The position numbers and the translations under genes were made by a program. Below, one piece after another: positions 25,135-32,698 of a DNA stretch of 51,512 nucleotides; positions within the stretch are counted from its first letter, which is position 1, and each line of letters begins with the position of its first letter. Location: positions 1 to 51,512 of the forward strand of contig NZ_CAMYPD010000018.1 in NCBI RefSeq assembly GCF_947286155.1, written 5' to 3'. The notes beneath the pieces are model-generated. The model saw only the letters and a list, made by a program, of their open reading frames with translations. It did not search any database and was not told where the DNA came from. Source of the DNA: an uncultured Tessaracoccus sp. (GTDB lineage: Bacteria; Actinomycetota; Actinomycetes; Propionibacteriales; Propionibacteriaceae).

Positions 25135-25889
25135 ACGGAATGCAGGACGCCCTCATCCCCGAATCGGGGGATCTTGCCGACATCCCTTTTTGTCTCCCCG
25201 ACGACGTTCCGGTCTCAAGCCTGTTCCTAGACGAGAGTGGATCTATGAATCCTAACGGTGGCCTCTTCGTCGTTGGGTTCGTCAAATGCCGGGACACTGC
25301 GTCTATCGATCGCGAGATTCGGCAGCTTCGACAGCAGTTCAAGTTCTTCGGTGAGATCAAGTTCGGTCGTATCACGCAAGCCACTGAGCGCTTCTACATC
25401 GAACTCGTGGAGTATCTCGCCACATGCGACGTTCGGATTGGCGGTTCGGTCTACGAGCTTTCCCCCACGGACTCAGCGAAGAGGCGATCCTGGGAGACAC
25501 AGGCGGTAATGGCGCGTCGACTCGTCGTCGCTAACGTGAATCAAGGCGAACTGGTCAACGTCTTCCTTGACCTCATCCAGACACCCAAGGGGCGCGTTCT
25601 GGCTGATGAAGTGCGGGAGCGGGCCAATGAGCAGCTTGGTACTCGTCGTGTTCTTGGATGCTACGACCTGAACTCGGAATCGACGAACCTCCTGCAGGTG
25701 GCGGACGTGATCGCTGGCGCGATTGCGTACGATCGGCGAAAGTGGGTAGGGGAGGTTCCCGATGCTCCGGCATCGGAATCCACACCCAAGGGTCGCGTGG
25801 CGGGACGCCTTCGTCGCGCCTTCGGACTCGACAGCTTCGGTGACGTGCGCCGTGGGAGAGTGAACATCCTGACTATGAACCGGGTATAG
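25131..25889 (+). CDS. DUF3800 domain protein (RNase-H-like fold)
   Basis: A 252-residue protein beginning at ATG 25131 in an ATGA overlap. The DUF3800 hallmark 'LFLDESGSMNPNGGLFVVGF' lies at residues ~31-50; 'NLLQVADVIAGAIAYDRR' near the C-terminus is the second conserved block, with Asp as a likely acidic active-site residue. The family has an RNase-H-like fold and is scattered through mobile elements and defence islands; its activity is not established. Base composition is lower in GC than the neighbours. It sits in a small island beside the 3' end of tRNA-His, a typical integration spot. Confidence 0.8.
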   Translation: MNGMQDALIPESGDLADIPFCLPDDVPVSSLFLDESGSMNPNGGLFVVGFVKCRDTASIDREIRQLRQQFKFFGEIKFGRITQATERFYIELVEYLATCDVRIGGSVYELSPTDSAKRRSWETQAVMARRLVVANVNQGELVNVFLDLIQTPKGRVLADEVRERANEQLGTRRVLGCYDLNSESTNLLQVADVIAGAIAYDRRKWVGEVPDAPASESTPKGRVAGRLRRAFGLDSFGDVRRGRVNILTMNRV

Positions 25890-26026
25890 CGATTTTCTTG
25901 TGCGGATCCGCGATTTGGGGCAAGATGGAGACACCGAACGGCTTTGGGTTCCGTTCCCAGTACCCGGTCGGTGGGGCGTGAAGTTTCACGCACCCATGCG
26001 TGTTTAAAGGTCACGCTCACATACTT

Positions 26027-26064
26027 GCCCCGTGGCGACCACCCGGTTACCACGGGGCTTTGTG
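26027..26064 (+). terminator. Terminator-like hairpin after DUF3800; intergenic 25890-26264
   Basis: GCCCCGTGG (26027-26035) pairs with CCACGGGGC (26050-26058), then TTTGTGTT. A second small hairpin, GCGTGAA/TTCACGC, lies at 25976-25991. The rest of the 375-base stretch holds no gene; near its end a 12-bp tandem (GTAGCCGCGAAC, GTAGCCGCAAAC; 26211-26234) precedes the tRNA 3' end and might mark an attachment region. Confidence 0.6.
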
Positions 26065-26240
26065 TTGGTCGGCTCGGTTCTGCCGCACGTCGCTGCAACC
26101 CTGATTGGTATGGAGCCAAGTCGATCTAGGAATTGGATGCGTCAGCGGACGCTTTCATCGCGGCGTTTCGCGGGCTCGGGGGATGACCATGCGGAAGATT
26201 TCACCGGGTTGTAGCCGCGAACGTAGCCGCAAACCGTGAT

Positions 26241-26260
26241 GGCTAGGGAATTCCCTAGCC
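26241..26260 (-). terminator. 20-bp perfect palindrome at the 3' end of tRNA-His
   Basis: GGCTAGGGAA/TTCCCTAGCC, a perfect self-complementary 20-mer starting four bases past the tRNA CCA. It could fold as a hairpin that ends tRNA transcription, although there is no T run after it; a role as a protein-binding or recombination site is possible. Confidence 0.5.
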
Positions 26261-26264
26261 GCAG

Positions 26265-26341
26265 TGGGGTGAGTAACGGGGCTTGAACCCGCGACCTTCT
26301 GGACCACAACCAGACGCTCTACCAGCTGAGCTATACCCACC
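26265..26341 (-). tRNA. tRNA-His (anticodon GTG)
   Basis: 77 bases with the extra 5' G (G-1) diagnostic of tRNA-His, pairing with the discriminator C. Acceptor GTGGGTA/TACTCAC, anticodon arm TCTGG-TTGTGGT-CCAGA giving GTG, T arm CGGG-TTCAAGC-CCCG. CCA is encoded. Confidence 0.95.
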
Positions 26342-26412
26342 AAGGTCGTTCATGACGACGACCAGCGATCATAGCGCACCTTGCCGCACTAAGGGAAACC
26401 GACGGCGCCTCG

Positions 26413-27066
26413 TCACTCGCAAGCGTTCTCGTCCGGGGCGGCGGGGGCCTCGTCGGGGCGGTGACCCGTCAGTGCGCCGCAGTGTTTCGTCGCGATCTCG
26501 CTGAGTTCCTCCGACGACGGCCCCGGCTGAGCGACGAACAGGGCGTCGCGGTAGTAGCGCAGCTCTTCGATCGACTCCTGGATGTCCGCGAGCGCGCGGT
26601 GGTTGCCCGTCTTCGCGGGGGCCTTGTGCTGCACGCGGGGGTACCACCGGCGTGCGAGTTCCTTGATGCTGGAGACGTCGATGTTGCGGTAGTGGAGGTG
26701 CTGCTCGAGCTCGGGCATGTACTTGGCGAGGAACGCGCGGTCGGTGCCGATGGTGTTGCCGGCTAGCGGCGCCTTGCGGGCGGTGGGGCAGTGCTCCTGC
26801 ACGTACGCGAGCACCTGCTGCTGCGCGTCCTCGAGCGTGGTTCCCTCCGCGAGGAGGGGGAGGAGCCCCGATTTGGTGTGCATCTCGGTGACGAACTCGC
26901 CCATGTGCTCCAGCTGGGCGTCGGTCGGCTTGATGACGACGTCGACCCCTTCGCCCAGTACGTTGAGCTCCGAGTCGGTGACGAGCGCAGCCACCTCGCA
27001 CAGCCCGTCGGCCTCCAAATCGAGGCCGGTCATTTCGCAGTCGATCCACACCATGTTGCTATTCAC
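26413..27066 (-). CDS. orn: Oligoribonuclease
   Basis: A 217-residue 3'-5' exoribonuclease that degrades 2-5-nt RNA and pGpG to mononucleotides, finishing RNA decay. DEDDh residues are visible: D and E in 'MVWIDCEMTGLD', D in 'GNTIGTDRAFLAKYMPEL', and H/D in 'NHRALADIQESIEELR'. There is a C-terminal tail rich in Pro/Glu/Ala beyond the usual ~180 residues, seen in actinobacterial forms. Single gene, divergent from the lipoprotein. Confidence 0.95.
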   Translation of the reverse strand: MNSNMVWIDCEMTGLDLEADGLCEVAALVTDSELNVLGEGVDVVIKPTDAQLEHMGEFVTEMHTKSGLLPLLAEGTTLEDAQQQVLAYVQEHCPTARKAPLAGNTIGTDRAFLAKYMPELEQHLHYRNIDVSSIKELARRWYPRVQHKAPAKTGNHRALADIQESIEELRYYRDALFVAQPGPSSEELSEIATKHCGALTGHRPDEAPAAPDENACE

Positions 27067-27128
27067 GTCTCCCGAGCCTACCGCGTGCGTGCTCCGGCTT
27101 TAGATGGTGGTTTTATAAGCTTGCCCTC

Positions 27129-27794
27129 ATGAGGAACGCATGCCGTGCCGCCGCTGTGGCGCTCGCCCTGGTGCTCACCGGGTGTGGAGGAGCCGCCGAC
27201 GAGCAACCCAGCCAGCAGCCTGCTCCGGAGCCCTCCGAGGTGGCTTCCGGGCCAATCCAGGCGCCGAGCCCCGTCGAAACCATGAACGAGGAACAGGCTT
27301 GGGACGACTGGGGCGACGAACTGCCCGCGCCCGGTGACGTCGACGGTGTGGTGCAGCTGGTGCGTCTTACGTTCACCAGCGAGGACGACATCCGCGCTCA
27401 CCTGCGCATCGCAATCCCGGAGCAGATGATCCAAAGCGACGAGGTCACCTTCTGCGAGGAAGGCGACGTGCCCGGTGACATGGTCGGGTTCGGATCGAAT
27501 TGGCACGCGAAGCGCAGCGACGTCCCCGGCTTCCACGTCTGCGACACCACCGCGCAGTTCACCCTCGAGCAGTGGGGCGACGAGGAGTGGGCGCCCCAGC
27601 CGACGCTGGAGGACGGCGTCTGGCGCGTCAACCTTGGGGCAGTGCTCGCGCCGGAGGACACCGTCGGGCTGTATCGGATGCGGCTCGAGTTCGGGGGCGA
27701 GGTAGTGAAGGCCTCCGACGGCGGCCAGATCGACGGCGAATCCGTCACGTGGCGGTCTGCCGCACCCGTCACCGCCGAGGCGAAGCAGCGGTGA
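27129..27794 (+). CDS. Putative lipoprotein of unknown function
   Basis: A 221-residue protein. A signal peptide of basic start and hydrophobic core ends in the lipobox 'LVLTGCGG' (lipidated Cys19), followed by a Pro/Glu/Gln-rich linker. The mature part is acidic, with several Trp (EEWAPQP, DWGDELP) and two cysteines ('FCEEGDV', 'HVCDTTAQ') that may form a disulfide. I do not recognise a family. Expected on the outer face of the cytoplasmic membrane. Single gene between orn and tRNA-Arg. Confidence 0.75.
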   Translation: MRNACRAAAVALALVLTGCGGAADEQPSQQPAPEPSEVASGPIQAPSPVETMNEEQAWDDWGDELPAPGDVDGVVQLVRLTFTSEDDIRAHLRIAIPEQMIQSDEVTFCEEGDVPGDMVGFGSNWHAKRSDVPGFHVCDTTAQFTLEQWGDEEWAPQPTLEDGVWRVNLGAVLAPEDTVGLYRMRLEFGGEVVKASDGGQIDGESVTWRSAAPVTAEAKQR

Positions 27795-27840
27795 CTCACG
27801 TCGCGCATCATGGCTGGCAGCGACTACACTGTTGCGCCGA

Positions 27841-27916
27841 GCGCCCGTAGCTCAATGGATAGAGCACCGGCCTTCTAATCCGTAGGTTGCAGGTTCGAAT
27901 CCTGCCGGGCGCGCCA
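27841..27916 (+). tRNA. tRNA-Arg (anticodon TCT)
   Basis: 76 bases with encoded CCA. Acceptor GCGCCCG/CGGGCGC, anticodon loop CTTCTAA gives TCT, T arm GCAGG-TTCGAAT-CCTGC. The anticodon stem CCGGC/TCCGT has only three standard pairs: C31-T39 and C27-T43 mismatch. Confidence 0.92.
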
Positions 27917-27928
27917 CACCGGCGGGGG

Positions 27929-27992
27929 CGTCGCAATAAAGAATGCTGGAACCCACCTGTTTCGGTGGGTTCCAGCATTCTTTATTGCGACG
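27929..27992. terminator. Perfect 29-bp hairpin downstream of tRNA-Arg
   Basis: 27929-27957 is the exact reverse complement of 27964-27992, with a 6-base loop TGTTTC. The GC-rich top and AT-rich base (AAAGAATG/CATTCTTT) make it a strong bidirectional terminator, 12 bases after the tRNA CCA. Confidence 0.85.
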
Positions 27993-28126
27993 TAGCGTCG
28001 TCGACGGTGATCTGCGAGCGGCGCGCGGGCTAGTGAGCGTGGGTTGGGAGAAGAACCACAGCATTGCTGCGACGACGCCTCGTCGCCGGAGTGTTTTGTC
28101 AGACCCACCTTGTAGGCTATGCAACT

Positions 28127-29461
28127 ATGAGCCAGGTAGCGATGCGCGAGCGCCGTCTAGCCGGCATCGCGTCCTCCGAGCACGTGGCGTGGTGGCGGCG
28201 GTTGCTTCGTTGCCCCGAACTGTGGCTCGCGGTGGTGTTGCTGCCGGTGTATTTCCTGATGCTTCGCGATCAGTGGCATATGTTCACCACCCCGGAAACC
28301 TTCGAGGACGGCACCCAGACGCTCGCGTTCACGAAACAAACGGTGAAGCAGGCTGCGCTCCTCGCTGCGCCCACGGCGGCGGTCTACGTGCTGTTGTTCG
28401 TATGGCTCGACCGCTTCCGGCCGCAGCAGCCACTCATCTGGTTGCTGGTGTTCGGGTGGGGCGGCGCGGCTTCCACGTGGTTCTCCCTCCACATCAACAC
28501 GTGGATGGGGCGCATGATGGCCACCACCGCTGCAGATTCCGACACGGGCTCACGCGCCGCAGTGTTCTCCGCGCCGTTCAGCGAAGAGGTCACGAAAGCG
28601 ACGGTGCTGTTCCTGCTGATTATTCTGCTGCGGCGCAAGGTCGTGTCCAGGCTGAGCGTGGTGATGCTCTCCGGGCTGTCGGCAATTGGGTTCGCCTTCG
28701 TCGAGAACATCATCTACTACGGACGCGTCATCACCTACGCCCTGCACGACGTCTCTGTCGCGAACCCCGAAGAAGCGGTCAACGAGCTGGTGATGCTGCG
28801 CGGCGTGTACACGTCGTTTGGCCACCCGCTGTTCACCATGATGACGGCGACGGGGCTCGTCGTTGGCATCACCGCACGCTCGAAACTCGTGCGTGTCATG
28901 GCGCCGCTCGGTGGGTTCCTGCTGTCGGTCGGGGGGCATATGCTGTTCAACGGGTTGGCCTCGACGCGGCCGCCCGAGGCGCTCATGACGCAGTGGATTA
29001 TGGCGCTCGTGCTGGTGGGGCTGCTCGTCATCTCGCTCATTGTTTCTGTGGTGCAGCAGTCACGCCTCATCCGCCATCGTCTCACCGATTTCGCCGCGCA
29101 AGGCTGGGTGAGCGAGCGCGAGGTCGAGCTGTTTTCCGGCCCGTTCCGGCGCGTGCGCTACCTGTTCGTCGCGTTCTTTTGGGGCCCCAAACGCTGGTGG
29201 TACACGGTTCGCTTCACCCGTCGCATGACGGAACTGGCGTACCTGCGCTCCGACCTCACCCGCGGCCTCATCAGCAACGGCGCCGAGCACCGCATCCACG
29301 AGATCATCGAAGAGCTGCCCGCGCTGCGCAGCAAGGCGCTGCCCACAGCTCCGGGCGTGAAGCTGCTGGGGTGGCGCAAACCCAAAATCCGACGTGCCCC
29401 CGCACCCCAGGCGGTGTACCCCGGCCCGAGCGGTCTCGGCGGAAACTGGCCGCAACCATGA
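28127..29461 (+). CDS. PrsW-family intramembrane metalloprotease
   Basis: A 444-residue multi-helix membrane protein starting at ATG 28127. The PrsW catalytic motifs are all present: 'PFSEEVTK' (Glu153-Glu154, EExxK), 'FAFVENIIYY' (FxxxEN), 'GHPLFTMM' and 'GGHMLFN' with metal-binding histidines. The family cleaves membrane proteins such as anti-sigma factors inside the bilayer. A ~150-residue cytoplasmic C-terminal part, rich in Arg/Lys and ending in Pro-rich sequence, is unusual in length compared with minimal PrsW. It overlaps the next GTPase gene by ATGA. Confidence 0.88.
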   Translation: MSQVAMRERRLAGIASSEHVAWWRRLLRCPELWLAVVLLPVYFLMLRDQWHMFTTPETFEDGTQTLAFTKQTVKQAALLAAPTAAVYVLLFVWLDRFRPQQPLIWLLVFGWGGAASTWFSLHINTWMGRMMATTAADSDTGSRAAVFSAPFSEEVTKATVLFLLIILLRRKVVSRLSVVMLSGLSAIGFAFVENIIYYGRVITYALHDVSVANPEEAVNELVMLRGVYTSFGHPLFTMMTATGLVVGITARSKLVRVMAPLGGFLLSVGGHMLFNGLASTRPPEALMTQWIMALVLVGLLVISLIVSVVQQSRLIRHRLTDFAAQGWVSEREVELFSGPFRRVRYLFVAFFWGPKRWWYTVRFTRRMTELAYLRSDLTRGLISNGAEHRIHEIIEELPALRSKALPTAPGVKLLGWRKPKIRRAPAPQAVYPGPSGLGGNWPQP

Positions 29462-31131
29462 GCCTCGAATCCGCGCTGGCGGGCCTCCTCTCCGAGCTTG
29501 AGGCGCTGCGCTTCCCGCTGGCATTACCCTCCTCCGACGAACACTCGCACCGTGCACGGGCAGCGGCGGGGCAACTCCGCGACTATCTGCTCCCACGCGC
29601 GGCCACTATCGACGCGCCGCTGCTCGCCGTCGTCGGGGGGTCGACGGGCGCCGGGAAATCCACCCTCGTCAACTCCCTGTTGCGCCGTCACGTCACTCGG
29701 CCCGGCGTGCGCCGCCCGACGACGAAGTCGCCCGTGCTCATCTGTCACCCGTCGGATGCGCCGTGGTTCCGCTCCGGCAGTGTGCTGCCAGAGCTCACCC
29801 GCACCGATGTCGAACTTGAAGATACCCGCGCGCTGCACATCGTCGAGGTGCTGTCGATGCCGGAGGGCCTCGCACTGCTCGATGCGCCCGACGTCGACTC
29901 GGTCGACGACGCTAACCGCACCCTCGCGCGCCAACTCCTGCTGGCCGCCGACCTGTGGCTGTTCGTCACCTCCGCCGCCCGTTATGCCGACGCGGTGCCC
30001 TGGGAGCTGTTAAAGAGCGCTGCCGCGCGCGAGCTGTTCCTCGGCGTGGTTATCAACCGGTGCCCGCCAGGTAGCGCCCAGGAGGTCGGCTCAGACTTGG
30101 CGAGGATGCTCGTCGACGAAGGCCTCGGCGCCGCGCCGCTGTTCGCCATTGAGGAAACCCCGCTCGAAGACGGCATGATGCCCGACGTCGCCGTCGCGCC
30201 CATCCGCGGCTGGCTGGGTGGGCTCACCTCACAGCAGGAGGCGCGCGTCGAGGTGGTGAAACAGTCGCTCACCGGGGCGCTTCGGCAGCTCGACGTCGAG
30301 GTGGAGGCGTTGCGCGAGGGCGTCGAAGCGCAGCAACGCGCCGCCGACGACCTACGCGGCCAAGCCACCGGCGAATTCGAGGGCGCGGCCGAGCAGATCG
30401 GCGTCATGCTGGGCGACGGTTCCATGCTGCGCGGCGAGATTGTCAACCACTGGCACGACGTCGTCGGCACCACGCAACTCATGCGCGGTCTCGACGAGAA
30501 AGTGGCATCCCTGCGCGCCACGGCCCACCGCTGGTTCCGCGCCGAACCGAAGGCGGAGGAAGCCAACGAAGAGGTCTCCACTCAGCTCGCCCGTGTTATC
30601 ACCGCCGCCGCCGACGAGGCATGCGACGACATCGCGCAGGCCTGGTCGCACACCGCGTGGGGGCGCAGCCTGCTCACCGACGACCTGCGCGCGGCATCCC
30701 CCGATTTCCACGACCGCGCCTCGGCCGCGGTACGCGGCTGGCAACAAGATGTGCTCGGGCTCGTCAGCGAGCAGGGCAAGGGCAAACGCTTCCGCGCGCG
30801 CATGTTCGCATTCGGCACGAACGCGCTCGGTCTCACGCTCATGATCGCGGTGTTTGCGTCCACCGGCGGGCTCACCGGAGCCGAAGCGGGCATCGCGGGT
30901 ACCACGTCGGTGTTGTCCCAGCGCGTGCTGGAATCCGTGTTCGGTGCCGGCGCCGTCGAACGCCTCACCACTGAGGCGCGCTCCCTGCTCGATGCGCGCG
31001 TGCAGAGCCTCCTCGTCGAGGAAGCAGCCCGCTTCACTAGCGTCGTCGACGAGGCGTCCGTCGCGCCCGATGTCGCGGAACGGCTCGCAGCAGCGGCTGC
31101 GCAGGTGCGGGAAGCGAGGACCCAGCTGTGA
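29458..31131 (+). CDS. Dynamin-like GTPase, first of a pair
   Basis: A 557-residue protein from ATG 29458 (ATGA overlap with prsW). The P-loop 'GGSTGAGKSTLVNSL' lies at residues ~60-74, 'LLDAPDVDS' corresponds to the DxxG switch region, and 'VVINRCPPG' occupies the place of the NKxD motif, with Arg-Cys replacing Lys-x. Long helices with EVEALREGVEAQQ-type heptads follow, and a hydrophobic hairpin 'ALGLTLMIAVFASTGGLTGA' near the C-terminus is suitable for membrane insertion. Bacterial dynamin-like proteins remodel or fuse membranes, often as two coupled subunits like this and the next gene. It overlaps its partner by GTGA. Confidence 0.78.
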   Translation: MSLESALAGLLSELEALRFPLALPSSDEHSHRARAAAGQLRDYLLPRAATIDAPLLAVVGGSTGAGKSTLVNSLLRRHVTRPGVRRPTTKSPVLICHPSDAPWFRSGSVLPELTRTDVELEDTRALHIVEVLSMPEGLALLDAPDVDSVDDANRTLARQLLLAADLWLFVTSAARYADAVPWELLKSAAARELFLGVVINRCPPGSAQEVGSDLARMLVDEGLGAAPLFAIEETPLEDGMMPDVAVAPIRGWLGGLTSQQEARVEVVKQSLTGALRQLDVEVEALREGVEAQQRAADDLRGQATGEFEGAAEQIGVMLGDGSMLRGEIVNHWHDVVGTTQLMRGLDEKVASLRATAHRWFRAEPKAEEANEEVSTQLARVITAAADEACDDIAQAWSHTAWGRSLLTDDLRAASPDFHDRASAAVRGWQQDVLGLVSEQGKGKRFRARMFAFGTNALGLTLMIAVFASTGGLTGAEAGIAGTTSVLSQRVLESVFGAGAVERLTTEARSLLDARVQSLLVEEAARFTSVVDEASVAPDVAERLAAAAAQVREARTQL

Positions 31132-32657
31132 TCGAACAAGCGCTGAGCGAACTCGAGGAGTACCTGCAGCTCGCAGGCGGCAAACTCCCACCAGATTTGG
31201 AGGAACGCGCGCGCCAAGTCTCGGCGTTCGCCAACCGACGGATGCGCGCCGGCGAGCAGACCGTCGTCGCGCTCTCCGGAGCCACGGGGTCGGGCAAATC
31301 GTCACTCTTCAACGCCATCTCCGGCACGTCCCTCGCGCAGGTGGCGGCGCGCCGGCCCACCACGTCGCAGCCCCTCGCCCTGAGCTTTTCCGCCACGAAC
31401 GAGGCCCTGCTGGAGCTCCTCGCCATCGGGCAGCGACGCGAGGCGCGTCCGCCCATCCCCGATTTCGCCGACGTCGTCTTGCTCGACCTGCCCGACCACG
31501 ACTCCATCCGCGACGCGCACCGCGAGGAAGTCGACCGCCTGGTGCGCATCGTCGACCAATTCGTGTTCGTCGTCGACCCGCAAAAGTACGCCGACAACCT
31601 GCTCCACGAGCGCTACCTGCGCCCGCTACGCGAGCACAGCGACGTCATCACCGTCGTGCTCAACCACGCTGATGTGCTCACCGACGGGGCGCCGATCTAC
31701 CCCGACTCGCACGGTATGGACGAGCGGGTGGAAGACGTGCTCGCCCACCTCCGGACGCTGCTCGAGGCCGACGGGTTGCAGGGGGTGCCTGTGTTCGCGA
31801 CGAACGCGCGCGAAGGCGAAGGTGTCGATTTGTTGCGGCGGCACCTCGGGCGGGTTGCCGCCCACAAGCGCGCCACCCGAGAGCGGCTCACTGCCGACCT
31901 GCGCGGTCTGGCCCACGAGCTGCGCCAAGTGAGCGGGCAGAGCGTCGGCATGGAGGAAGCCGCCGTCGACGAGCTGAAGCGCGAGGTTCGCGCGGCGGCG
32001 GGCGTGGAGCGTCGGGCAGAGGGCATCCGACGAACGGTGCGCAGCAGGGGAGCCATGGTGCAGGGCTGGCGCGGAGCGAAGGGCGCCGGCCCCCTCGAGC
32101 TACCCAGCCACCAGGTGGCCTCCGCTGCCGACGACGCCCGCGCCACGTCGGCCGTGCGACGATTCCTCTCCACCCAGACTGCGGCGTTGCCCGAACGGTG
32201 GCGCGACGATGCACGTCGCCGCATCATGTCCGGCTCCGCAGCCACGCTCCCTACCCGCCTCGACCACGTCATGCGCGACGTCGACCTCTCCGACATGGAC
32301 GCACCCTTCGGATGGGGCCTGGTGCGCGGCCTGAAATGGCTGCCCGTCGTGGCACTCGTCGGCGTTGCAGGCTGGGTGGTGTACCAATTCGTCTGGGCCA
32401 CCGGCGAATTCGCGCCCAAAGTGGTGACGGTCATCGTCGCCACACTCGTGGCGCTCGTGCTCATCTCCCTCTCCGGCGACGCCATCCTCCGCCTCACCGC
32501 CAACCGCGCCGGGCGGCAGACCGCCAAACGCCTCGGGAGCGCCGTCGACGAAGAACTCGAGGCCACCGTGATCGCCGACGTGCAAGCAGAACTCGACGAT
32601 CACCAGCGCGCAGCAGCCGCATTGGCGCGTTTGGATGGCATACTTGCACGCGATTAG
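31128..32657 (+). CDS. Dynamin-like GTPase, second of a pair, membrane-anchored
   Basis: A 509-residue protein, GTG 31128 overlapping the previous stop. P-loop 'LSGATGSGKSSLFNAI' (residues 51-59 central), switch 'LLDLPDHDS', and guanine-specificity motif 'VLNHADVL' (N-H-x-D in place of NKxD). A long helical middle region is followed by two transmembrane helices around residues 408-428 and 438-458 ('LPVVALVGVAGWVVYQF', 'VTVIVATLVALVLIS'), then a helical tail. Resembles YfjP/era-like GTPases encoded in pairs in Actinobacteria. Probably forms a hetero-oligomer with the upstream GTPase at the membrane. Confidence 0.8.
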   Translation: MIEQALSELEEYLQLAGGKLPPDLEERARQVSAFANRRMRAGEQTVVALSGATGSGKSSLFNAISGTSLAQVAARRPTTSQPLALSFSATNEALLELLAIGQRREARPPIPDFADVVLLDLPDHDSIRDAHREEVDRLVRIVDQFVFVVDPQKYADNLLHERYLRPLREHSDVITVVLNHADVLTDGAPIYPDSHGMDERVEDVLAHLRTLLEADGLQGVPVFATNAREGEGVDLLRRHLGRVAAHKRATRERLTADLRGLAHELRQVSGQSVGMEEAAVDELKREVRAAAGVERRAEGIRRTVRSRGAMVQGWRGAKGAGPLELPSHQVASAADDARATSAVRRFLSTQTAALPERWRDDARRRIMSGSAATLPTRLDHVMRDVDLSDMDAPFGWGLVRGLKWLPVVALVGVAGWVVYQFVWATGEFAPKVVTVIVATLVALVLISLSGDAILRLTANRAGRQTAKRLGSAVDEELEATVIADVQAELDDHQRAAAALARLDGILARD

Positions 32658-32698
32658 GTCCGCCTCGCGGCCTCCAACGTCTTCCAGAAGGGATCCCC

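Noticed and set aside
27943..29457. Long upstream extension of the first dynamin-like GTPase
   Set aside because: Runs through the terminator and the prsW gene in another frame; GTPase homology starts at ATG 29458.
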